Assembly (NCBI GenBank): GCA_964437185.1
Contig: CAYTFU010000009.1
Location: forward strand, 1 to 46,228
Direction: 5' to 3'
DNA from: UBA10103 sp964437185
GTDB taxonomy: Bacteria; Patescibacteriota; Minisyncoccia; Phycocordibacterales; UBA2100
Length of the DNA stretch: 46,228 nucleotides
Shown: positions 25,650 to 32,966 of the stretch, piece after piece
Numbering within the stretch: position 1 is the stretch's first letter
Layout: every line of letters starts with the position of its first letter
Notes under the pieces: generated by a model
The model's input: the letters and a program-made list of their open reading frames with translations, nothing else
What the model was told of the DNA's origin: nothing
Databases searched by the model: none
Translations under genes and position numbers: made by a program

Positions 25650-26414
25650 TTATTTATCAGAGGTTAATTTAAGAAATACTTCTTCAAGCCTGCCTCCTCG
25701 GTATCCATCTTTTGCTGGTTCGCCGCTGTGGTGTTTGGCGATCACCTCTTCCATCGTTCCGTTCGCGACAATCTCACCTTTGCTAATAATTGCAACGTGT
25801 TTGCACAGCTGCTCGGCTTCTTCAAGGTAGTGAGTGGTGAGAAGAATCGTAAGACCTTTTTTGCTGAGGCCAGTGAGGTAATCCCACATGCCGCGGCGTA
25901 ATTCCACATCAACGCCGGCCGTCGGCTCGTCCAGTATGAGAAACTTGGGTTCGTTGACTAGGGCTCGCGCGATCATAAGCCGGCGCTTCATGCCGCCGGA
26001 AAGAGTCATTGCATTTTGCTCAATTTTGTCTCCGAGCCCAAGATCGGTGAGGAGTTTGGTGGCGCGAGGGATCGCGACCGACCGTGGGATGCCATAGTAG
26101 CCAGCCTGATTTACGACAATATTGAGCGTCTTTTCAAAGGGGTTGAAGTTGACCTCCTGACCGACAAGACCAATGTGCATCTTGGCAAGTTCGGTTTCTG
26201 TGTCGGTGTTGTGGCCAAATACCTCTATAGTTCCCGAGGTCTTGTTTACGAGGCCCGCAGTGATCCCGATGATAGTCGTCTTTCCGGCCCCATTGGGTCC
26301 AAGTAAAGCGAAGAAATCACCCTCAGGAATTTCGAGAGATACGCCCTTCAGTGCCTGCGTGCCAGTCGCGTAGGTCTTTGTAAGGTTCTCGATTTTAAGC
26401 GCTGGAGCCGCCAT
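25650..26414 (-). CDS. ABC transporter ATP-binding protein
   Basis: 254 residues. Walker A G-P-N-G-A-G-K-T-T, a Q-loop Q-E-V-N-F-N, signature L-S-G-G-M-K-R-R, Walker B F-L-I-L-D-E-P-T-A-G-V-D and H-loop T-T-H-Y-L-E-E-A. This is the CcmA/DrrA-type ATPase that pairs with ABC-2 permeases, and the permease follows directly. ATG 26414 lies 9 bases after a consensus TATAAT on the minus strand, so the transporter transcript is probably leaderless. Confidence 0.94.
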   Translation of the reverse strand: MAAPALKIENLTKTYATGTQALKGVSLEIPEGDFFALLGPNGAGKTTIIGITAGLVNKTSGTIEVFGHNTDTETELAKMHIGLVGQEVNFNPFEKTLNIVVNQAGYYGIPRSVAIPRATKLLTDLGLGDKIEQNAMTLSGGMKRRLMIARALVNEPKFLILDEPTAGVDVELRRGMWDYLTGLSKKGLTILLTTHYLEEAEQLCKHVAIISKGEIVANGTMEEVIAKHHSGEPAKDGYRGGRLEEVFLKLTSDK

Positions 26415-26423
26415 GAGGGGGAC

Positions 26424-26429
26424 ATTATA
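26424..26429 (-). promoter_or_regulatory. -10 box of the ABC exporter operon
   Basis: TATAAT on the minus strand preceded by TGG (extended -10), 9 bases before ATG 26414; it overlaps the stop region of the HAD gene. Confidence 0.6.
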
Positions 26430-27144
26430 CCAGATACTGTGCGATATGGATGAACGTATCGTCCGGATCTTTCACGGAGTGGGTCTCGATAACGCCAACG
26501 ACAGTCTCGTCATTGCCCCCGGGAAATAGCGCATCTCCAAGGTATACACAATCTTTCTTATTCCAGCCCTCATGTTTGATAAGTCGCGCCACGTTGAAAC
26601 CTTTGTTTTTCCCCGCAAGGAAAAAATCGAAGCAGGTCGTTCCGCCGGGAACGACGTCTGCGCCAAGATTCTTAATGTGGTCTACATCATCGGCGTATTT
26701 TGCAAGCACCGAACGCCGTCGAGAGTTACCTGGATCAAAAGCGTACTTCTTTTCGAGAGATTCGTGATGGCCGATTGGGCTGTAGGAGATCTGTGAGCCA
26801 CGGTTCTCGACGAGGTCATTGGGGTCTCGTACGTCTGGGGGGAAGTCCGACTTCATTTTTTCAATCAGTTCGTATATAGCACTCGTCTGCTTCTCGGTAA
26901 ACTTTTCCTGCCACATCGTCTGCCCCGCTTTATCGAGAGCCTGGTTGCCTGTCTGGCCAAGGATGAAGAATCGCGATTCCGATTCAGGGATTTGTGTTCG
27001 AATTTGCGACGCCTGAGCTCCCGAAACTACGACCACATCTTTTTGTTCACACAATTTCCTAAATAAGGGAACATGCTCCTGAGCCATTGTCGTCCGACTC
27101 AGCATCAGCGTGTTATCGAGATCGAAAAAAAAGTGCTTGTACAT
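26425..27144 (-). CDS. HAD-superfamily phosphatase, phosphomannomutase-like (IIB)
   Basis: 239 residues. HAD motif I F-F-D-L-D-N-T-L at the N terminus, motif II V-V-S-G-A-Q, and motif IV Y-L-G-D-A-L-F-P-G-G-N-D-E near the end. The cap segment V-E-N-R-G-S-Q-I-S-Y-S-P-I-G resembles the substrate region of eukaryotic-type phosphomannomutases (V-E-F-R-x-G ... S-P-I-G-R). It could be a sugar-phosphate phosphatase or mutase; which one is not decidable here. The start is two bases after the DUF1993 stop, so the two are probably co-transcribed. Confidence 0.8.
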   Translation of the reverse strand: MYKHFFFDLDNTLMLSRTTMAQEHVPLFRKLCEQKDVVVVSGAQASQIRTQIPESESRFFILGQTGNQALDKAGQTMWQEKFTEKQTSAIYELIEKMKSDFPPDVRDPNDLVENRGSQISYSPIGHHESLEKKYAFDPGNSRRRSVLAKYADDVDHIKNLGADVVPGGTTCFDFFLAGKNKGFNVARLIKHEGWNKKDCVYLGDALFPGGNDETVVGVIETHSVKDPDDTFIHIAQYLV

Positions 27145-27146
27145 TG

Positions 27147-27680
27147 TTAGAGGTCTTTGAGAGGGAGCTGCCCTCGGTAGTCATCCTTCCCGATCTCTAC
27201 GCCATTTTTGCGCAGAATTGAGTAGGCCGTGGTCATGTGAAAGAAGAAATTTCCTATGGAGTACTCGGTTACGTACTCAAACCCAGTCATGTATTTGTCG
27301 GGCCAGTAGGGAAGTGACACTTTGATACCCTCCTTCCCAATAACCTGTTCCGGCTTAATCGTTTTCAGAAAAGCCAGCGTTTTGTTGATGCGCTCTTGTA
27401 AGTCCGCGATGGTTTTTTCGTTGTCTTCAAATTTTGGCTGCTCGATTTCTGCAAGACGTCCAGCCGTACCCTTTGCACTGTCGCACACAATCTGCACTTG
27501 CCTCACAAAAGGAAATTGATCAAACACAAGTCGGCTCTGCAGAAGCGATTCTTCAAATTGCGCCCAGCTCGTCTTTTTTGAATCGGCGTGCTTCGCGGCC
27601 TTGTCCAAGATTCCCGAAAGCGCCCCAAGCGCTTTTATCATTGGCGGAATGGTAATCGTGTATAGATTTGTTTCTGACAT
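27147..27680 (-). CDS. DUF1993 family protein
   Basis: 177 residues from ATG 27680. The pattern fits DUF1993, a DinB-like helical bundle: I-P-P-M-I-K-A-L-G-A-L-S-G-I-L-D-K-A-A-K-H-A near the start, then S-R-L-V-F-D-Q-F-P-F-V-R-Q-V-Q and a T-E-Y-S-I-G-N-F-F-F-H-M-T-T-A-Y-S-I-L-R-K-N-G-V segment with a possible metal-binding His. No function is established. Upstream of the HAD gene by 2 bases. Confidence 0.82.
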   Translation of the reverse strand: MSETNLYTITIPPMIKALGALSGILDKAAKHADSKKTSWAQFEESLLQSRLVFDQFPFVRQVQIVCDSAKGTAGRLAEIEQPKFEDNEKTIADLQERINKTLAFLKTIKPEQVIGKEGIKVSLPYWPDKYMTGFEYVTEYSIGNFFFHMTTAYSILRKNGVEIGKDDYRGQLPLKDL

Positions 27681-27744
27681 ATACAATTTTCACTATGAGT
27701 AAGGAGGTGCATTCTACATCGCCTTTTTGGAATGAGGCTGTGGA

Positions 27745-28344
27745 TTACTCGATCTGTCGCTCCCAGTAAGCGGCGGAGGCGGCAACATAATCCGCGACGC
27801 GGCGCTCGGCGGCCGCGACGAGACGTGTTACCAGTAGTTCGCGCTCGGCAGTAGACTTACCATGTACAAACCAGGTATGTACATGGTCTATGTGCGATGG
27901 GTGAGAGAGGGTAAGGCGGCGGCCTTTGGCCGCCGCACGAAGCAGCGTCGGGCCGCCAATGTCGGTCTTTTCAATAACATCTGCGGGGGTTGCTGCAGGA
28001 TCGGCGATCGTCTTTTCAAGTGGATAGAGTGTAACGTACACGAGATCAATGCGCGGCACGCCCAGCTTTTCGAGCTCCGCGGCATCTGCTTCGGTAGAGA
28101 GAAGACCTGCGTGGAGTTCTCGTGAGAGTGTGACGACGCGGTGACCAAGGATGGGAGCACCGACGATTTCAGCGACATCACGGCAGACCACGCCATTTTC
28201 ATTCAAATATTTCGCAGTCCCCGCGGAGCCAAGGAGTTGCCAGTCGTTTTCTATCAGCAGTTTTCCCAGACGAAGCAGGTCGGCATTCTTTTCAAAAGAG
28301 GCAAGTAGGGCGGTTCGACCGGGCTCACCGTGAACAGTTTGCAT
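27745..28344 (-). CDS. purH: Stand-alone IMP cyclohydrolase domain of PurH
   Basis: 199 residues covering only the N-terminal MGS-like domain of PurH; the C-terminal AICAR transformylase (about 310 residues in normal PurH) is missing. L-G-S-A-G-T-A-K-Y-L, V-T-L-Y-P-L-E-K-T and D-I-G-G-P-T-L-L-R-A-A-A-K match. The V-K-T-L-H-P-K-x-H segment of typical PurH is V-V-T-L-S-R-E-L-H here, so a Lys considered catalytic in characterised enzymes is lost while the later Tyr, Asp and Lys are kept. Residues H-V-H-T-W-F-V-H come from a palindromic repeat (27861-27885). A GATAGAAT box lies just before ATG 28344. Confidence 0.85.
   Translation of the reverse strand: MQTVHGEPGRTALLASFEKNADLLRLGKLLIENDWQLLGSAGTAKYLNENGVVCRDVAEIVGAPILGHRVVTLSRELHAGLLSTEADAAELEKLGVPRIDLVYVTLYPLEKTIADPAATPADVIEKTDIGGPTLLRAAAKGRRLTLSHPSHIDHVHTWFVHGKSTAERELLVTRLVAAAERRVADYVAASAAYWERQIE
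27861..27885. repeat. Palindromic element family A, copy 2 (inside purH)
   Basis: CATGTACAAACC, A, GGTATGTACATG: the family A 25-mer with one mismatch (A for T) in the left arm. In the purH frame (minus strand) it reads H-V-H-T-W-F-V-H without a stop, the same phase as the obg copy. Confidence 0.88.
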
Positions 28345-28369
28345 GGGGTGATTCTATCACGACACAGTT

Positions 28370-29239
28370 TCACTGAATACTTTTAACAAATTTTGCAAAA
28401 TCCGGACCGATATCGGGGTGTTTTAAGCCAAACTCGACAACAGTTTTCAAGTACTCGAGTTTATTGCCAGTGTCGTAGTACTTTGCGTCCTCGATTTCGA
28501 CGGCGTATACGTCTTGCTCTTTTGCCAATGCAGAGATCGCATCTGCCAGCCATAATTCGCCCCCTTTTCCAAGTGGGGTCTCGGCGAGGATATCGAAGAT
28601 GCGCGGAGGCAAGATGTAGGCACCGTGTGCCGCAAGGTTCGACGGAGCCTCCTTCGGTTTGGGCTTTTCAACAATTTTGTTGATTTTGAACACGTTGGAG
28701 TCGACAGGAGAGACGTCAGCAATGCCGTATTTTTCAACAGCATCTTTTGCCACGCGTACTGCCGAAATATTCGGTACTTCGTATTTTTCCCACGCATCTA
28801 TCATTTGCTTGAGCCGCGGAGGATTTGAGTGAATAAATTCGTCACCCCAGAGAACTGCGAACGGTTCGTCACCAACCACACTGCGCGCGTTGAGGACGGG
28901 AGTACCATTGCCGTAGGGGCCTTTCTGGCGAATATAAATGAAGTTCGCCATGTTTGAAATATCACGAACCTCCTCCGCCTCCTTTTCTTTGCCAGCATCT
29001 CGAAGGTGACGTTCGAGTTCTGTGGGGTAGTCGAAGTGATCTTCTATGGAGCGTTTGTTCCACCCGATGACAATTATGATGTCTTCAATACCGGAAGCGA
29101 CTGCCTCTTCGACGACATATTGGATGATTGGCTTATCGACGATGGGAAGCATCTCTTTAGGCATTGCCTTGGTGGCAGGCAAAAAGCGAGTGCCGAAGCC
29201 TGCTGCGGGAATGACGGCTTTACGTATTTTTTGAACCAT
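28370..29239 (-). CDS. galU: UTP-glucose-1-phosphate uridylyltransferase
   Basis: 289 residues. N-terminal nucleotidyltransferase motif A-V-I-P-A-A-G-F-G-T-R-F-L-P-A-T-K-A-M-P-K-E-M-L-P, D-K-P-I-I-Q-Y-V-V-E-E-A, A-V-L-W-G-D-E metal site and E-K-P-K-P are diagnostic of GalU. It makes UDP-glucose for cell-surface glycans. ATG 29239 is preferred over ATG 29248 because the -10 box TACAAT (29247-29252, minus strand) overlaps the latter. A family A palindrome lies 38 bases upstream of the start. Confidence 0.95.
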   Translation of the reverse strand: MVQKIRKAVIPAAGFGTRFLPATKAMPKEMLPIVDKPIIQYVVEEAVASGIEDIIIVIGWNKRSIEDHFDYPTELERHLRDAGKEKEAEEVRDISNMANFIYIRQKGPYGNGTPVLNARSVVGDEPFAVLWGDEFIHSNPPRLKQMIDAWEKYEVPNISAVRVAKDAVEKYGIADVSPVDSNVFKINKIVEKPKPKEAPSNLAAHGAYILPPRIFDILAETPLGKGGELWLADAISALAKEQDVYAVEIEDAKYYDTGNKLEYLKTVVEFGLKHPDIGPDFAKFVKSIQ

Positions 29240-29246
29240 TGGGCGC

Positions 29247-29252
29247 ATTGTA
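29247..29252 (-). promoter_or_regulatory. -10 box of galU
   Basis: Extended -10 TGC-TACAAT on the minus strand, 7 bases before ATG 29239, giving a leaderless message. Confidence 0.55.
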
Positions 29253-29276
29253 GCAGAATTCTCGTATCCACAATCG

Positions 29277-29301
29277 CATGTACATACCAGGTATGTACAT
29301 G
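29277..29301. repeat. Palindromic element family A, copy 3 (5' of the transposase)
   Basis: A perfect 25-mer: arm CATGTACATACC, central A, then the complement of the arm. It lies between galU and the transposase, 23 bases before the transposase ATG. The flanking CACAA and TTGTG could extend the stem imperfectly. Confidence 0.92.
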
Positions 29302-29324
29302 GTTGTTTGTGCGATAATAAATAT

Positions 29325-30029
29325 ATGAGGAAGGAGCAATTCGGTATCGGGGTATATGCGCATGTTATGAAACGCGGCGCCCATAAAATGCCCATTGTAC
29401 GGGATGATGCGGATCGGTGGCGTTTTTTGAAGTTGCTACGTTACGTGAATGATGAGAATACGCCGAGTCGTTGGGAACGTGAGGTTACACCAGCGCTCCT
29501 GAGACAGAATTTCGCGCGTCCGAAAAGTTGGAAAAGTCCAAAGCCCTACGTGTCGATTCTTTCCTACTGTTTGATGGAAAACCATTTTCACCTACTTTTA
29601 TGCGAGCGTACTGAATCGGGGATTGCAACCTTTATGCAGCGCCTCTGTAGAAGTATGGCTGCGCACTATAACGCGAAGTACGAAAGCTCAGGGGCTTTGT
29701 TTCAAGGTCCCTATGTCGCCCGAGTTGTTGAAGAGGATGAGTACCTTCAATATCTTGCCTCATATATTAATGTAAAAAATACTTTCGAACTATACCCAAA
29801 TGGATTCGACGCGGCTAGGCAGAATTTCGATGCTGCATATACGTGGGCTGTCAGGTATCCCTTTTCTAGCACAGCCGACTTTGCTGGGACGAGATCATCG
29901 AATATTCTTGATGTTGTCGCTGTACGAGAACTATTTCAAAGTCCGCAGAAATTTTGCGCGTATTCTAAAGATGTGATGGATGGTCGATTGGCATTCGGCG
30001 ATGAAGTAAGGGCGTTGGAAATAGATTAA
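29325..30029 (+). CDS. REP-associated tyrosine transposase (RAYT, Y1/IS200-like)
   Basis: 234 residues of the Y1 transposase fold. The HUH metal site is H87-F-H89 in the typical M-E-N-H-F-H-L-L-L context; the catalytic Tyr is probably Y147 in A-S-Y-I-N-V-K-N, where other RAYTs have Y-I-x-x-N-P. R-G (residues 17-18) and F-Q-G-P-Y are also family-like. RAYTs are single-copy domesticated transposases associated with genomic palindromes (REPs). Here one palindrome lies 23 bases upstream and another begins at the last base of the stop codon. ATG 29325 follows GATAATAAATAT without SD. Confidence 0.93.
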   Translation: MRKEQFGIGVYAHVMKRGAHKMPIVRDDADRWRFLKLLRYVNDENTPSRWEREVTPALLRQNFARPKSWKSPKPYVSILSYCLMENHFHLLLCERTESGIATFMQRLCRSMAAHYNAKYESSGALFQGPYVARVVEEDEYLQYLASYINVKNTFELYPNGFDAARQNFDAAYTWAVRYPFSSTADFAGTRSSNILDVVAVRELFQSPQKFCAYSKDVMDGRLAFGDEVRALEID

Positions 30030-30067
30030 CCTACTCATGTACATACCAGGTATGTACATGAGTAGGT
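30029..30067. repeat. Palindromic element family A, copy 4 (3' of the transposase)
   Basis: The 25-mer core (30036-30060) is extended by 7 more paired bases on each side (ACCTACT and AGTAGGT), giving a perfect 19-bp inverted repeat around one A. It begins at the last base of the transposase stop codon and could also act as a 3' stem-loop on the transcript. Confidence 0.93.
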
Positions 30068-30122
30068 GAGGTATTCAGTAGGGGGGCACGGAAGAGTGTT
30101 TCTGTCCGATCTAAGGCCCGAT

Positions 30123-30554
30123 CTAAACCCACAGCGCGAGCAAGACGCCGATAGCGAGGAGGCCGGTGAGATAGTATCCCGCATTGATCGCCCAGAGAGT
30201 CCAGGGTTTTCCTTCCCATATAACGCTGCCGAGTGTGACGGGCGCGATGAAGCCGAGCCACGTCCAGAAGCCTACCTGGATGCCTGCGGCAATTCCCTCA
30301 GAGTGAAGATATGTAGAGGCAAAGATGAGAGTGTGGGAGAGCACGAAGCTCATACAGAGCGCGCCGAGAGCCATGAGTGCGTAGCTCCTCCACATTGACT
30401 TCATGCCCGCCTCTTGTGCCTCGCGCACTTTTTCCGGATCAAAGCCCATGAGAGCGATCCACTGCTTGCCAAAAAGCGGTCCGTACCAAAGTGCGCCCAA
30501 AACCATCATGACGAGGGTCGAGACTAAAACTGCGAGGTAGTTGATCGGTACCAT
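30123..30554 (-). CDS. DUF1761 family membrane protein
   Basis: 143 residues with four hydrophobic helices. The first helix plus W-Y-G-P-L-F-G-K-Q-W (residues 23-32) and the later F-W-T-W-L-G-F segment are typical of DUF1761, a small membrane family of unknown function. Start at ATG 30554. It is convergent with the transposase and separated from it by the copy 4 palindrome and a tandem CCGATCTAA repeat (about 30106-30126). Confidence 0.82.
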   Translation of the reverse strand: MVPINYLAVLVSTLVMMVLGALWYGPLFGKQWIALMGFDPEKVREAQEAGMKSMWRSYALMALGALCMSFVLSHTLIFASTYLHSEGIAAGIQVGFWTWLGFIAPVTLGSVIWEGKPWTLWAINAGYYLTGLLAIGVLLALWV

Positions 30555-30708
30555 ACGAAGATATTTCGAGACTTATAACGAATACAGCGTACCATACGGC
30601 AGTTGGGTATAACTCACTGGCGCTAGAAATCGGGGCGTTCATACTGTAGGGGTAGGTCTATGTCCGCCCAACGGACGGTCGATTTTATCCATCAGTCTTT
30701 GTAGCGCA

Positions 30709-30954
30709 ATGGTTATGAAAGCATTACACATGGTTTCTTGGATACTGTTGATCGTCGGAGGTCTCAACTGGCTTCTCGTTGGTCTCGGTGCATTTATGGG
30801 TGGCAACTGGAACATTGTCGCGATGGCGCTTGGTTCTATGCCGGCGCTCGAATCGCTTGTCTACATCCTCGTCGGTCTCTCGGCTGTATACGAGATCGCA
30901 ACGCACAAGAGCACGTGCAAGATGTGCGGCACGTCGGGTGCGCCTGCAATGTAG
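30709..30954 (+). CDS. DUF378 family small membrane protein
   Basis: 81 residues with two membrane helices. I-L-L-I-V-G-G-L-N-W-L-L-V-G-L (about 12-26) is the DUF378 signature, and the second helix ends G-L-S-A-V-Y-E-I. A C-terminal C-K-M-C pair may bind metal or form a disulphide. Function unknown. ATG 30709 or ATG 30715 could be used. The 154-base gap before it, facing DUF1761, presumably holds both promoters, but no clear boxes were identified there. Confidence 0.85.
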   Translation: MVMKALHMVSWILLIVGGLNWLLVGLGAFMGGNWNIVAMALGSMPALESLVYILVGLSAVYEIATHKSTCKMCGTSGAPAM

Positions 30955-30968
30955 GGAATTCGTTTTTT

Positions 30969-30999
30969 GTGGGCCGCTGCGTCAGACGTGGCGGCCCAC
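30969..30999. other. Strong stem-loop after the DUF378 gene
   Basis: GTGGGCCGC (30969-30977) pairs with GCGGCCCAC (30991-30999); the loop contains a further CGTC/GACG pairing. It lies 14 bases after the stop, but no T-run follows on either strand (the T-run precedes it), so it may act in mRNA stability rather than as an intrinsic terminator. Confidence 0.55.
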
Positions 31000-31084
31000 G
31001 GGCGTTGTTCACTGAGATATTCAAGGGGGGTGGCGCTCTAGGGCTACAAAGGTATACTTAGGGAATACTAGTAATCGCTTATAT

Positions 31085-31342
31085 ATGGTACGAAAAGCAA
31101 ATCCAGCGTTATTAAAGCCGTACGCTCTATCCGCTGAGCTTGAGGCTGTTATTGGAAAGGGTCCTTTGCCAAGAGGCCAGGTGGTGAAGAAGATCTGGGA
31201 ATACATCAAGAAGCACGACCTTCAGAACCCAAAGAACAAGCGGAATATTTTCGCTGACGACAAGCTTAAGCCAATTTTCGGTGGCAAGGGTGAAGTCACG
31301 ATGTTTGAGATGACCAAACTCGTCTCCGCACATCTTTCGTAG
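31085..31342 (+). CDS. SWIB/MDM2 domain protein
   Basis: 85 residues, all SWIB fold: K-P-Y-A-L-S-A-E-L-E-A-V-I-G, P-R-G-Q-V-V-K-K-I-W-E-Y-I-K-K-H-D-L-Q-N-P-K-N-K-R-N-I and the F-E-M-T-K-L-V end. SWIB domains are known from eukaryotic chromatin remodellers; stand-alone bacterial versions occur in chlamydiae and some candidate phyla, with a proposed but unproven nucleoid role. A TATACT element lies about 30 bases upstream and a good terminator follows, so it is a monocistronic unit. Confidence 0.92.
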   Translation: MVRKANPALLKPYALSAELEAVIGKGPLPRGQVVKKIWEYIKKHDLQNPKNKRNIFADDKLKPIFGGKGEVTMFEMTKLVSAHLS

Positions 31343-31367
31343 TATCCAACCTTCGGTACAAACGCAA

Positions 31368-31402
31368 GAGCCCGCTCCACAGTCATGTTGGGCGGGTTTT
31401 TT
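31368..31402 (+). terminator. Rho-independent terminator of the SWIB gene
   Basis: Stem AGCCCGCT / GGCGGGTT (with wobble pairs) followed by a run of T ending at 31402. Confidence 0.78.
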
Positions 31403-31496
31403 GTATCTCAGGCAAATTTTGTCCACAGGATTTCCCCATAAAACCAGGAATTATTAATATAAAATACGTTACATTAATGTTAATTAACGGCAGGAA

Positions 31497-31505
31497 TAAT
31501 ATAAA
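31497..31505 (+). promoter_or_regulatory. -10 region of glnA
   Basis: TAATATAAA, with TATAAA ending 6 bases before ATG 31512. The 60 bases upstream are strikingly AT-rich and contain the short palindromes CATTAATG and TTAATTAA, possible UP element or regulator sites. Confidence 0.55.
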
Positions 31506-31511
31506 CTAGCC

Positions 31512-32963
31512 ATGAGCAATACTAACCTCAAAGATTTTCTAGAAATCCCGTACGATCAGCTTGAGGAGATGAATTTGAAAGCAAAGGAAGATGCGGAGAA
31601 AAAGTCACCCCAGCAGCTAGAGAAAGAGTACACCGCATGGCTCAAGAAAGAGAAACGTGTAAAGGCGGTGACGCTCTGTTTCTCAGATATCGAAGGACGC
31701 CTCCACATGCTCGATTACGACAAGAAATTTTTGCTGGACTCTCTTTCAAATCTTACGTTTGATGGCTCGTCGATTCGCGGATTCACTCCACAGCACGAGA
31801 GTGACTTGCGTCTTGAGGTGGACTGGACGTCGATTCGCTTTATGCCCGCCGACATTTTTGGCCCGGGGAAAGTGATTTTCTTCGCGTCCGTAATGAATCG
31901 CGACAGGACGCCATACGTATCAGACTTTCGAGGTCGGCTCAAGAGCTACGCCGCTGAGCTTAAGAAGAAAGAGGGGTTCACTGCATTCGCGGCGCCTGAG
32001 GTGGAGGGATTCATTGTCGATGGTGAGAATGCGGAACAACATTTCGATCCTGATTCTGGTTTCAAGCTCGTTTCCGAAGGTGGCTATTTCCACTCGCTGC
32101 CTATGGATAAGCTCCGTGCATTCATCGACGCGGCAGCAGAGGCGCAGCGGGCAATGGGATTCAAGAATGAGAAAGACCACCCTGAGGTCGCTCCGTCCCA
32201 ATTTGAGATGAATTTCTCCTATACGGAGGTCGTGCGGGCTGCGGACAATATTCAGCTCTACAAGCTCGTAGCGAGGCAGGTAGCTCGTACGCGCGGCATG
32301 ACGGCTACGTTCCTACCGAAGCCCTTTATGGGCATCAACGGATCCGGCATGCACACGAATTTCTCGCTCGGCAAAGACAGCCCCTCACATGGGGCAAGTA
32401 AAAATATCTTCTTCGACAGTAAGGGTGAAGAGGGTCTCTCCAAAATCGCATGGGACTTTATTATGAAGTTGCTCAACCACGCGCCAGAAATATGTCTCAT
32501 CATGAACTCATCGGTCAATGCGTATCGCCGACTTGATCCTCATTTCGAAGCACCAAACCAGATTAAGGTCTCGGCGATCGACCGCGGCAGTATGATTCGC
32601 ATACCTGCTGGAAATGAAAAAAGTGCACGCATCGAAGTCCGATCTGTTGCTCCCGATTCGAATCCGTACATGCTGCTCTATACAATTATGAAGGTCGGCA
32701 TGGAGGGCACGCGAATTGCGAAAGACGCGTCAAAGCGTGAGCGCGTGAGATTCTTGTCGGACAATATTTACGACGCTATCTCTCTGTGTAAGTCTAGTAA
32801 ATTTGTTTCTGACATTCTTGGTGAAGAGAGTAAGACTAAATTCATAAAATTCAAACAAGCGGCAGCTGATCGTTCCCCCAAGGATCTCGGTACGACGATC
32901 AAGCGTTCAGAGGTGGTTTACCATCATGAAGTGTACAATCAGTACCTCTGGAATAAATTCTAA
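31512..32963 (+). CDS. glnA: Glutamine synthetase
   Basis: 483 residues. D-G-S-S-I-R-G-F in the N-terminal beta-grasp domain, the metal-ligand motifs A-A-P-E-V-E-G-F and P-S-Q-F-E-M-N-F, the ATP-site K-P-F-M-G-I-N-G-S-G-M-H-T-N (K-P-x-x-G-x-N-G-S-G-M-H) and R-I-P-A-G-N. It makes glutamine from glutamate and ammonia, which PurQ/PurL and other amidotransferases consume. The adenylylation-site loop of enterobacterial GlnA is not obvious. About 50 extra residues precede the beta-grasp domain. Confidence 0.94.
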   Translation: MSNTNLKDFLEIPYDQLEEMNLKAKEDAEKKSPQQLEKEYTAWLKKEKRVKAVTLCFSDIEGRLHMLDYDKKFLLDSLSNLTFDGSSIRGFTPQHESDLRLEVDWTSIRFMPADIFGPGKVIFFASVMNRDRTPYVSDFRGRLKSYAAELKKKEGFTAFAAPEVEGFIVDGENAEQHFDPDSGFKLVSEGGYFHSLPMDKLRAFIDAAAEAQRAMGFKNEKDHPEVAPSQFEMNFSYTEVVRAADNIQLYKLVARQVARTRGMTATFLPKPFMGINGSGMHTNFSLGKDSPSHGASKNIFFDSKGEEGLSKIAWDFIMKLLNHAPEICLIMNSSVNAYRRLDPHFEAPNQIKVSAIDRGSMIRIPAGNEKSARIEVRSVAPDSNPYMLLYTIMKVGMEGTRIAKDASKRERVRFLSDNIYDAISLCKSSKFVSDILGEESKTKFIKFKQAAADRSPKDLGTTIKRSEVVYHHEVYNQYLWNKF

Positions 32964-32966
32964 CGC

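Noticed and set aside
27696..27770. 24-codon plus-strand frame (M-S-K-E-V ...) upstream of the DUF1993 gene
   Set aside because: Very short, overlaps the end of purH, with no promoter or recognisable content.
30969..30999. Hairpin considered as an intrinsic terminator for the DUF378 gene
   Set aside because: No T-run follows the stem on either strand; recorded only as a stem-loop.
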